From the NCBI RefSeq assembly GCF_003364205.1, contig NZ_NXLV01000011.1:1-52108 (forward strand): a DNA stretch of 52,108 nt, read 5' to 3'. The DNA is from Helicobacter brantae (GTDB taxonomy: Bacteria; Campylobacterota; Campylobacteria; Campylobacterales; Helicobacteraceae). Made by a program: the position numbers and the translations under genes. Positions 27,491 through 34,833 of the stretch are shown one piece after another; within the stretch, counting starts at the first letter, position 1, and each line of letters starts with the position of its first letter. The notes beneath the pieces are model-generated. The model made no database searches. It had not been told where the DNA came from and saw only the letters and a list, made by a program, of their open reading frames with translations.

Positions 27491-27740
27491 ACTCTACCTC
27501 TCTGATTGTCCCACCTGTTGATTCCATTTGCTCAATAGATTTCTTCAATCTCTCCATATTGGCTTGAGAATAAAATGGATCGGCACAAATCTCAAAAGGA
27601 ATGCGTCGCTCTCTTGCCACTTTTTTTGCAAAAATTGAAAAAGCCGAACTCATTGACAACCCCATATCCACACACGCCTGTTCCATAGCCTTTTTTACTT
27701 CAATATCAAGTTTAAAATTTACATTCACATTTTGTCCCAT
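27471..27740 (-). CDS. RelB/DinJ-family antitoxin
   Basis: The 89-residue antitoxin starts NVNFKLDIEVKKAMEQACVDMGLSMSSAFSIFAKKV, the ribbon-helix-helix DNA-binding region of RelB/DinJ proteins. It ends with an acidic toxin-binding tail. It overlaps the toxin gene by 20 bp, so the two are translationally coupled and probably autorepressed through the RHH domain. The familiar partner of YoeB is YefM (Phd fold), so a RelB/DinJ-type partner is a mixed combination. Confidence 0.88.
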   Translation of the reverse strand: MGQNVNVNFKLDIEVKKAMEQACVDMGLSMSSAFSIFAKKVARERRIPFEICADPFYSQANMERLKKSIEQMESTGGTIREVEFDQSLE

Positions 27741-27789
27741 ACAAAACTCCTTTTAAAATACTCCATTGTAAATCATTTTTCTTTATTTT

Positions 27790-29676
27790 TTATTTACGCT
27801 GTATCCCCTTTATCTCAAAAAACTTCTCCACTTGAGAATATTCACACCCCTCAAACATCCCTTCCACATTCTCCACGCCACTCATATCCCAACTCTCTAT
27901 CCCACAAAACTCCCAATCCTGCCTACCACACTCAGCAAAAAGATAGCTCATATCCTTCACACCACTCACATCGATGGCATAGAGTGGGATTGATTTGTCT
28001 TTGATGATGAGTTTTAGCACGCTTTTGGTTTTGGGGGTGTAGATCTTAGGATAACTCGCAAAATCAAAAGGATAACTATGAGGGCAATCATCAATAAGAC
28101 TTATTAGAGTATAGCCCTTTGGCACAAGATGATTGAGTGGATAGGTATAAGGAGTATCCAAAAACATATAAGAGTTTTGCACCATAGGGCAAATCTTCCA
28201 AGAAAACAAGGGTTGGTTGAAAGAAGAGTTTGCAAACATATATTCCATATATCTGACATTTGACACATTCCAAGAATCTATGGGCTGATTAAAATCACTG
28301 CCCTCAAACATCCCCTCCATACTCCACACTTCCCCCACATCCCATAAATCCAAGGGCTGATTAAAAGAAGAGCAATAAAACATACAACTCATATCTTTGA
28401 CATTGCTGACATTCCAAGAGTTTATGGGGTGGTTAAAAACACTTTCCATAAACATCCGCTCCATACTCTCTACCTTCCCTACATCCCATAAATCCAAGGG
28501 TTGGTTAAAAGAAGAGTCGCAAAACATATAGCTCATATCTTTGACATTGCTGACATCCCAAGAATCTATGGGGTGGTTGAAAGAAGTTCGTGCAAACATA
28601 TCTCTCATATTTACCACATTGCTGACATCCCAACTCTCAATCCCACTGAAATCATCTCGACTCACCCCACAAAACAAACCACTCATATCTGTGATGAGGG
28701 AAGTGTCAATATCGCCTAGATGGATATTTTTGTTGCAGATAAGTTTTAGCAATTCTTCTTTATCTTTGGGGTGATAGAGATGAGATGAGGGTTTTTGGAT
28801 TGAGGGTTTGGTGGGGGTTATAAGGGATTGTTTTTGATACTTGGCGATGAGCTTCCATTTTTTCTTGCTCTCTCCTCTGCCCCAAGCACCAACCAACCCT
28901 TTGGCTCTACAAAACATTGTTTTGTATTTCTGAACTTTATCAAGATTCCACGATGAGAGAGAGTGGGTAAAAAAAGTGTAGGCAAACATATAATCCATAT
29001 CTTCCACACACCCCACATCCCAAGAGGAGAGAGGATGGTTGAAAGGAGAGTTTCTAAACATCATTTTCATTGTCTTGACTTTGGAGACATCCCAAGACTC
29101 TAAGGAATAGTCAAACAAAGAATCACAAAACATATAGCTCATATCTTCCACATTGCTTACATTCCAAGAGTCTAGGGGGTGGTTAAATGGAGAGCTATAA
29201 AACATTTCGCTCATATTTTTGCACCCACTCACATCCCAAGAGTTTAGAGGTTGATTAAAGAGGGCGTATGCAAACATCCTCTGCATATCTTCTACCTTGC
29301 TGACATCCCAAGAAGAAAGAGGTTGATTAAAAAGAGAGCCACAAAACATATCCCTCATACTCTCCACATTCCCCACATCCCAAGAATCTATGGGCTGATT
29401 GAAAGCTGAATAATGAAACATTCCAAGCATATTTTTGCACTTGCTGACATTCCAAGAATCTATGGGCTGGTTGAATGATGAAGCCTCAAACATATGGCTC
29501 ATATCCTCTACATTACTCACATCCCAATTCTCTATCCCTGAAAAGTCTCTGCGATGTGAGCAATCAAATAATCTACTCATATCTGTAATAAGTGAGGTAT
29601 CAATATCTCCTAGATAGATATTTTCATCATAGCAAAGAGCTTGTAGCTCTTCTTTGATAGTGGGTTTGTATTTCAT
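27790..29676 (-). CDS. Leaderless BspA-like (DUF285) repeat protein
   Basis: The 628-residue protein consists almost wholly of 24-residue BspA/DUF285 repeats of the form FNQPL-SWDVSNV-DM-MF. There are nine in a first array (about residues 40-260), seven in a second (about 345-515) and one after a third start-up segment near the C-terminus. Each array begins with a cap containing a short segment like IYLGDIDTSLITDMS. Such repeats form LRR-like solenoids that bind proteins and are usually surface exposed. Here there is no signal peptide and no membrane segment, so the protein is probably cytoplasmic. It follows the DUF262-BspA gene and has its own operator-containing promoter. Confidence 0.85.
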   Translation of the reverse strand: MKYKPTIKEELQALCYDENIYLGDIDTSLITDMSRLFDCSHRRDFSGIENWDVSNVEDMSHMFEASSFNQPIDSWNVSKCKNMLGMFHYSAFNQPIDSWDVGNVESMRDMFCGSLFNQPLSSWDVSKVEDMQRMFAYALFNQPLNSWDVSGCKNMSEMFYSSPFNHPLDSWNVSNVEDMSYMFCDSLFDYSLESWDVSKVKTMKMMFRNSPFNHPLSSWDVGCVEDMDYMFAYTFFTHSLSSWNLDKVQKYKTMFCRAKGLVGAWGRGESKKKWKLIAKYQKQSLITPTKPSIQKPSSHLYHPKDKEELLKLICNKNIHLGDIDTSLITDMSGLFCGVSRDDFSGIESWDVSNVVNMRDMFARTSFNHPIDSWDVSNVKDMSYMFCDSSFNQPLDLWDVGKVESMERMFMESVFNHPINSWNVSNVKDMSCMFYCSSFNQPLDLWDVGEVWSMEGMFEGSDFNQPIDSWNVSNVRYMEYMFANSSFNQPLFSWKICPMVQNSYMFLDTPYTYPLNHLVPKGYTLISLIDDCPHSYPFDFASYPKIYTPKTKSVLKLIIKDKSIPLYAIDVSGVKDMSYLFAECGRQDWEFCGIESWDMSGVENVEGMFEGCEYSQVEKFFEIKGIQRK

Positions 29677-29708
29677 CCTTACTCCTCCATAAAAAATATT
29701 ATGGAGAA

Positions 29709-29739
29709 AGTATAAGGATTTAGTGGGACATTATATGTC
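29709..29739 (-). promoter_or_regulatory. Operator B and promoter of the leaderless BspA gene
   Basis: The palindrome GACAT-TAT-ATGTC covers 29727-29739. On the minus strand TGTC is followed by 12 nt and then TATACT (29714-29709), a TAnnnT -10 box, 32 nt before the ATG at 29676. The site starts directly after the stop codon of the upstream DUF262-BspA gene. The 30 nt downstream of the palindrome are nearly identical to those at operator C. Confidence 0.75.
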
Positions 29740-31080
29740 TTATTTGAATGGATTTTTATCTCCCCAACTCTCTAGCGAGTGAGAATAATCACAATCTGCA
29801 AAAATGCCTTCCATATGCTCCACACCACTCACATCCCAAGAGTCTAGGGGTTGATTGAAAGAGGAGCAAGAGAACATATGACTCATATCCTCTACATTTG
29901 CTACATTCCAAGAATCTAAGGGCTGATTGAAGGCTGATTCATAAAACATCCCACTCATACTCTTGACTTTCCCCACATTCCACGAAGAAAGAAGGTGGTT
30001 ATACTTGCTTACAAAAAACATATATGAGAGATTCTCCACATTTGACACATTCCAAGAGTTTAGGGGGTAGTTGAATGATGAGGCCTCAAACATATGGCTC
30101 ATATCTTTCACGTTAGCGACATTCCATCGATCTAGGGGTTGATTGAAAAGAGAGATATGAAACATATAACGCATATTTTCACACCCACTCACATCCCAAG
30201 AGTTAATGCATTGATTGAAACAAGAGAAGCTAAACATCCCCTCCATATTTTTTACCTTAGACACATTCCATAGGATTAGGGGATGATTGAAGCTAGAGTT
30301 GGCAAACATATAGCTCATATCCTCCACATTACTCACATCCCATTTTTCTATCCCCAAAAACCTTCTTCTCTTTGAATCTGCAAACAACCCACTCATATCT
30401 GTGATTTTTGAAGTGTCTATCTTGCCTAGATAAACGCTCTCATCTTCACATAGGACTTTTAGCTCTTCTTTGGTGGTGGGCTGATATACCTCTTCACTTA
30501 TAAATCTAAAATTAAAATAAAGATTGTGATAGAGATATGCTGAAATCCCCTGCTCTAATGAGCCTTTGGCGTATTGATAGAACCAATTCTTGATGATTTT
30601 CAATCCACAAAAATACTCATACCCTGCAATACACATCCTCATACACTCCAAGCCCCTTCTTCCACTTGTTTTATTGATAAGCTCTGATAGCCAAGATTCA
30701 CCACGCTCATATGGGATTGCGAGTCGAATGTATTTTTTGCTTTTTTTGTTGTATCTTTTTTCTTTTCTGACAAAGTCGTGCCAAATCCCTTCATTTACCT
30801 CTTTTGAGGCTAGATAAACCCCTATCAAAAAGAGCACTATCATGCGTTGTCTTCCATCAATGATACTATGCCTCCCACCCTCTCTACACACAATCATATC
30901 GCCTAGACAAAAGGAGGGGTTACCCTCTTCTTTGGACTTTTTTATACTCTCCAAAAGAGCTAGGATTTGCTCTTTGTTGCATTTGTATTTGCTCTCACTA
31001 CTAGGGATTCTCAACAAAAACCCTTCATTTATAAGTCGTGGGATTGTGTATCTTTTGCTTTGATTTGGTGTATCTTGCAT
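29740..31080 (-). CDS. DUF262-BspA (DUF285) fusion protein
   Basis: The first 200 of 446 residues align with the DUF262 proteins at 40746-43324: a conserved strand FCLGDMIVCREGG is followed by IIDGRQRMIVLFLIG, the DGQQR-type motif of GmrSD/SspE nucleotide-binding domains. No DUF1524 HNH domain follows. From about residue 205 there is a BspA cap (LGKIDTSKITDMSGLF) and eight 24-residue DUF285 repeats. There is no signal peptide, so the protein should be cytosolic. The combination suggests a DUF262 ATPase/GTPase module whose partner or target is read by an LRR-like solenoid; that is inference. AGGAGG precedes the ATG. Confidence 0.82.
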   Translation of the reverse strand: MQDTPNQSKRYTIPRLINEGFLLRIPSSESKYKCNKEQILALLESIKKSKEEGNPSFCLGDMIVCREGGRHSIIDGRQRMIVLFLIGVYLASKEVNEGIWHDFVRKEKRYNKKSKKYIRLAIPYERGESWLSELINKTSGRRGLECMRMCIAGYEYFCGLKIIKNWFYQYAKGSLEQGISAYLYHNLYFNFRFISEEVYQPTTKEELKVLCEDESVYLGKIDTSKITDMSGLFADSKRRRFLGIEKWDVSNVEDMSYMFANSSFNHPLILWNVSKVKNMEGMFSFSCFNQCINSWDVSGCENMRYMFHISLFNQPLDRWNVANVKDMSHMFEASSFNYPLNSWNVSNVENLSYMFFVSKYNHLLSSWNVGKVKSMSGMFYESAFNQPLDSWNVANVEDMSHMFSCSSFNQPLDSWDVSGVEHMEGIFADCDYSHSLESWGDKNPFK

Positions 31081-31104
31081 ACTTCCTCCTTGTGTTTAGA
31101 AGGA

Positions 31105-31135
31105 AGTATAAAGATTTAGTAAGACTTTTTATGTC
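31105..31135 (-). promoter_or_regulatory. Operator C and promoter of the DUF262-BspA gene
   Basis: GACTT-TTT-ATGTC covers 31123-31135; the half-site nearest the gene has one mismatch (AGTC for TGTC on the minus strand). It is followed by 12 nt and TATACT (31110-31105), 24 nt before the ATG at 31080. The sequence from the palindrome through the -10 box nearly matches operator B, including a shared ACTAAATC spacer. Confidence 0.7.
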
Positions 31136-31155
31136 CTGATTTGAGGGGATTTATC

Positions 31156-31350
31156 TCATTCTCTCTTTCTGTATTCCCCAACCTCTGAAAAAGCCCCAAT
31201 GAGCGAAATACTTGCTTGAATGACAATATCGCTTTTTGGGATAGCAGTAAGCATATAGATTCCCTTTTTGCTAAACACTTTGGGAAGAGTTCTGACTTTG
31301 GAATAATTTGTGGTCGTTTTTTTCGACAGCAAATCTTCAAACTCATATAC
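31156..31350 (-). pseudogene. ORF6N-like gene remnant
   Basis: On the minus strand one frame reads VYEFEDLLSKK..., then LPKVFSKKGIYMLTAIPKSD and IQASISLIGAFSEVGEY, ending at 31156. It resembles the C-terminal half of an ORF6N (KilA-N-related) phage/plasmid DNA-binding domain, whose members have FTEQGIYML. The N-terminal half is missing: the frame meets a stop just upstream, inside the end of mcrC, and no ATG lies before YMLTA. I take it as a decayed fragment of a mobile-element gene. Confidence 0.5.
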
Positions 31351-31364
31351 AAGGCAAAAAAGCC

Positions 31365-32738
31365 TTATGGTTTTTCTATGGTTTCAATATATTTTTTTAC
31401 TTCCTTAACTATTTTTTCCCTCATCTTCTCTTCAAGCTCTAAAATTTTTGAGTGAAAGTCTTCTGTGTTCTCTTTATCAAGCCATTGAAGTGGGAAAGAG
31501 AAGATAAGGATTTTTCCCTTTTTTTCATTATCGATTATAGCCTCTTCACAGCCACACTCTCCATTTTCTGCATTAGGGGTTATGAAGATTCCAAGATGAC
31601 AATCATAGCGATACATATAGCTCATCATCTGATAGCGATCTTCTCGTGATATTTCTTTGATTTTACTGACATTTTTGTATTTGGCATCTATGATTGCTAC
31701 AAGTTCATTTCCTTGCATAAGCTTGAAATCAGGACGCATCTCACCCAACGCATCTTCATCTCTAAAGATTTTATCGTCCCCATCAAGATTGCAATTTCTC
31801 ACTTCAAATCCTTCAAATTTGGAGAGGATTTTGTTGTAGAGATAGGATTCCCACACCTCACTCATATCTAGGAAAAACCCTTGCCCCATAGATGAAGTTT
31901 GCAAAGTGGTGTTTGACTGCCCTTTTTGAGAGATGATGATTTTAGAGAGTTCAATAACTTTTTGATAAGCACGATTGAGGGGTGTGTAAGTGATATTTTC
32001 AATCTCTCTCATACTGATTTCATCTCTCACTCCAAAATCACTAAGCATTGAGAAATGCCCCTGAATGCTTGAGGAAAAAAGAGGAGAATCTGTCTTTTTG
32101 AGTATTTTATACACCTTACACAATGTGCGATTGATAGGTGTATCATAAGTGAGTTTGGGGTATTGACAATACATCTTGTGGGGAGTTGTGAGGTTGTGTA
32201 TGATTTGCTTCCCCACATCTAATCGCCCTTTGAAATATGCAAGATTTTTACTCTCTCTGATATAGGTTTTGGGGATATGAGCTTGAGTGATTGCACTCTC
32301 CAATGCCCCAACCCACAAAAGAGCCAAAAACCATTGATTGTGAAACTTGTCTTGTGAGATTGAAGTAGTAGAATCTGTGAGATATACCCCCAAAGCATTA
32401 GCATAGAGGTAGTTTGAAACTTTTTCTCCAAAGCGTGGAATGATTGTGAGGGAGATTTGTTTCCCCTCAATGGCTGTGTTATAAAACCCGACATAGTGGG
32501 AAGTGAAGAACTTATAATTATCCTGATTGCTTCCCTCATAATAAACAATATCAAAGGCTTTTACTTCTGCCAAATTATCATTTTTATTTTTTTTCAAAAA
32601 AGAGTAAAAATGTCCTCTACGATAGTTTTCATAAAAATGAGTAATCATCTTAGACACATCTGTAATTAGAGGTCTATTTTTGATTTTATACCACTCCACC
32701 CCCTCCAAACGAGATTCTTCTAAGACTAAATTATTCAC
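31365..32738 (-). CDS. mcrC: McrC-like nuclease subunit
   Basis: McrC is the endonuclease subunit that works with McrB in modification-dependent (type IV) restriction. The protein has about 457 residues; its C-terminal half carries a PD-(D/E)XK core, MRPDFKL followed by IIDAKYK. The N-terminal part has the beta-rich layout of McrC/DUF2357 proteins (LTIIPRFGEKVSNYL and YFKGRLDVGKQI, typical of McrC). A GTG at 32738 overlaps the mcrB stop (TAGTG) and is the likeliest start; the frame extends to a TTG at 32756. The order mcrB then mcrC is standard. Confidence 0.88.
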   Translation of the reverse strand: MNNLVLEESRLEGVEWYKIKNRPLITDVSKMITHFYENYRRGHFYSFLKKNKNDNLAEVKAFDIVYYEGSNQDNYKFFTSHYVGFYNTAIEGKQISLTIIPRFGEKVSNYLYANALGVYLTDSTTSISQDKFHNQWFLALLWVGALESAITQAHIPKTYIRESKNLAYFKGRLDVGKQIIHNLTTPHKMYCQYPKLTYDTPINRTLCKVYKILKKTDSPLFSSSIQGHFSMLSDFGVRDEISMREIENITYTPLNRAYQKVIELSKIIISQKGQSNTTLQTSSMGQGFFLDMSEVWESYLYNKILSKFEGFEVRNCNLDGDDKIFRDEDALGEMRPDFKLMQGNELVAIIDAKYKNVSKIKEISREDRYQMMSYMYRYDCHLGIFITPNAENGECGCEEAIIDNEKKGKILIFSFPLQWLDKENTEDFHSKILELEEKMREKIVKEVKKYIETIEKP

Positions 32739-34771
32739 TAAATTGCCTTGATCCAAAAAATCTTCAGATAGTCTAATTTATCTGACACTTCTTTGCTATT
32801 CATAGAAAATCCAATATACTCTTCAATCAAAGGCTGAAGATGATAAATCCATAGCTTTTCCAAATGTGGAACTTTGATTATTTTTTCTTCTTTTCCTAAA
32901 AAGTCTCTGATTTTTGCAAAATATGCCTGTCCGATTTTACAATGAGACTCTAGCCCAAGCACCCACTCCCTTTTTAATCTTTCTTTATCCTCTTCTTCTA
33001 TTTCTCCACTAATAAGAGCATTTAAGTCTTGACATCTTCCAATATAGGCATCAAGATTACCTATTCCTTTGCTCTTTAATATCTCCCCAATCACATCACA
33101 ATCCACCCCAACTTCATAGAATCCAAACCTTCTCCTCAATGCCAAATCAAAGGTTGCAAGACTTTTATCCACATTATTCATCGTTCCGATGATATAGACA
33201 TTGCTAGGGATGACAAAAGGCTCTTTAAAGTTTGGGATAGTTATCCCCTCGTCTCGATACTCTAGAGCATAAAGCAACTCACCCAAAACTTCAGAGAGAT
33301 TTGCTCGATTTATCTCATCAATGATAAAGACAAAAGGTGTTTGTGAATTTGCACTTGCATATTCACAAAACTTCTTAAACTTACCACTCTCTACCTCATA
33401 AGTCAGACTTTTATATTTTTCTCCTGTTTTTGGGATGATTCCACCGATGAAGTCTTGATATGTGGTGTTTGGATGAAATTGCATAATATCCCATACAATA
33501 GGAGCTCCTGCAATTTTTTCACAAATCTCATAATCTAATTCTATACAATCTCCTCCCTTCTTTTCTTTTGCAATCTCACCAAATTGCCAATCCTTCAAAT
33601 CGTCTTCTTTGTTTGACTCTTCCTGAGTAGGATGGAATGCTTCTTTGCTCCATTTTCTAATCAACTCTTTTGCACTATGGGTTTTTCCTGTCCCTGGCAC
33701 ACCATAGAGGATAACTTGTTTATGGGTTTTCAAAAGCTCATCAATGTTTGTCATATCTGTTTCTCCTAAAGTTAAAAGTGAGATAAGTAACGAAAGATGA
33801 TGAATATTATCCTTGCTTAGTTGAAGTTTTTCCATAATCTTGTCGCTCACTTTTTTCCAAATTTCAGGAAAGTATTCAATCTTAGCATTAGTGATTTTCT
33901 CTGCATAACCTGATGTCTGCTCTCCCAATTTGAATTCTTTTTCTTTGTTTTTGTCATATAGAAGTTCTTTTAAATCATTCTTCTTGCTCTCAAAAATTTC
34001 ACTCATAAATTCACTATCAAGAAAACTTCTAAACGCTCTTAAACTTAGGGGATGAATTACTTCATCTTTTTTTGCCCACATCCAAAGAAACTTAAGAGGA
34101 AAACGATAGGGAAGAATTTGTTGTTGAATATCGCCTTGTTTTTTTAAATATTCTTCTCCCATATTTGTTGGTGGATTGCTATCCCCCCTTGATGGATAAT
34201 GAAGTGCCATACGAGAAATATATTTATATAAATTCTTATCCCATTCTTCCTTAGTATTTTTTGCCACTTTTACAAAATCCACATACTCCATCACATAAGT
34301 ATTGTCAGTAAAATGAGAGTTGATCCCTGCATTCAATCCAAGCTCTAATCCCCCACTATAATCCTTATCCTTTGAATTGTTGCTTAACAACCTATAATCC
34401 TCAACTGCAGTAAAGCGATAATTTCTTTCTTTTAAATCCTGTATGGTTTTAAAATCATAAAACTTAAAGCCACCCATCATTGATAGAAATTTGATAACAA
34501 ATTCTTTTTTTTCAGGAAAATTGTCATTTTTACAAACTGCTTCTGCCTGCTTAAAAACACCATAAAATCTTGTGCTATCAGTCCATTCTTCTCGACAAGG
34601 CAAAAAGATTTTTCTCTCTATTCCTTCAATTCCTTTAATATCATTGCTTCCTATAAAATCAAAAATTTTATTAACATCATCAAATCTCCCTTCAATCTCT
34701 CTCTTCTGCTTACGCAACGCCTCAAATTTTTCAGAAAGATACTCTTCCATCACGCTCTTATCAATATACAT
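32738..34771 (-). CDS. mcrB: McrB-like GTPase subunit
   Basis: McrB is the AAA+ GTPase that recognises modified DNA and drives McrC. The C-terminal 330 of about 677 residues have Walker A LYGVPGTGKTHSA, Walker B FIIDEINRANLSEVLGELL and the McrB signature TMNNVDKSLATFDLALRRRF. The N-terminal 340 residues should recognise the DNA; I do not recognise the fold and see no obvious EVE/YTH or classical E. coli McrB N-domain motif. The start is the ATG at 34771 with GGAG upstream, rather than the GTG at 34777. A TATAAT lies 34 nt upstream, and no GACAT palindrome is present. Confidence 0.9.
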   Translation of the reverse strand: MYIDKSVMEEYLSEKFEALRKQKREIEGRFDDVNKIFDFIGSNDIKGIEGIERKIFLPCREEWTDSTRFYGVFKQAEAVCKNDNFPEKKEFVIKFLSMMGGFKFYDFKTIQDLKERNYRFTAVEDYRLLSNNSKDKDYSGGLELGLNAGINSHFTDNTYVMEYVDFVKVAKNTKEEWDKNLYKYISRMALHYPSRGDSNPPTNMGEEYLKKQGDIQQQILPYRFPLKFLWMWAKKDEVIHPLSLRAFRSFLDSEFMSEIFESKKNDLKELLYDKNKEKEFKLGEQTSGYAEKITNAKIEYFPEIWKKVSDKIMEKLQLSKDNIHHLSLLISLLTLGETDMTNIDELLKTHKQVILYGVPGTGKTHSAKELIRKWSKEAFHPTQEESNKEDDLKDWQFGEIAKEKKGGDCIELDYEICEKIAGAPIVWDIMQFHPNTTYQDFIGGIIPKTGEKYKSLTYEVESGKFKKFCEYASANSQTPFVFIIDEINRANLSEVLGELLYALEYRDEGITIPNFKEPFVIPSNVYIIGTMNNVDKSLATFDLALRRRFGFYEVGVDCDVIGEILKSKGIGNLDAYIGRCQDLNALISGEIEEEDKERLKREWVLGLESHCKIGQAYFAKIRDFLGKEEKIIKVPHLEKLWIYHLQPLIEEYIGFSMNSKEVSDKLDYLKIFWIKAI

Positions 34772-34804
34772 CTTCACTCCTCATTTTTATATTTTCAATT
34801 CACA

Positions 34805-34810
34805 ATTATA
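34805..34810 (-). promoter_or_regulatory. mcrBC promoter -10 box
   Basis: On the minus strand TATAAT sits 34 nt before the mcrB ATG, in the 62-bp gap after the autotransporter gene. It lacks the palindrome found in front of neighbouring accessory genes, so McrBC is probably regulated separately. Confidence 0.55.
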
Positions 34811-34833
34811 TCCACCCCCACCTTAAAACCCCC

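Noticed and set aside
27790-31080. Regular 72-bp repeats considered as a CRISPR-like or satellite array
   Set aside because: They are in frame and encode 24-residue DUF285 repeats with no unique spacers, so they are coding repeats.
31116-31352. 78-residue open frame on the minus strand
   Set aside because: Its translation looks random, while another frame of the same strand reads as a recognisable ORF6N-like C-terminus.
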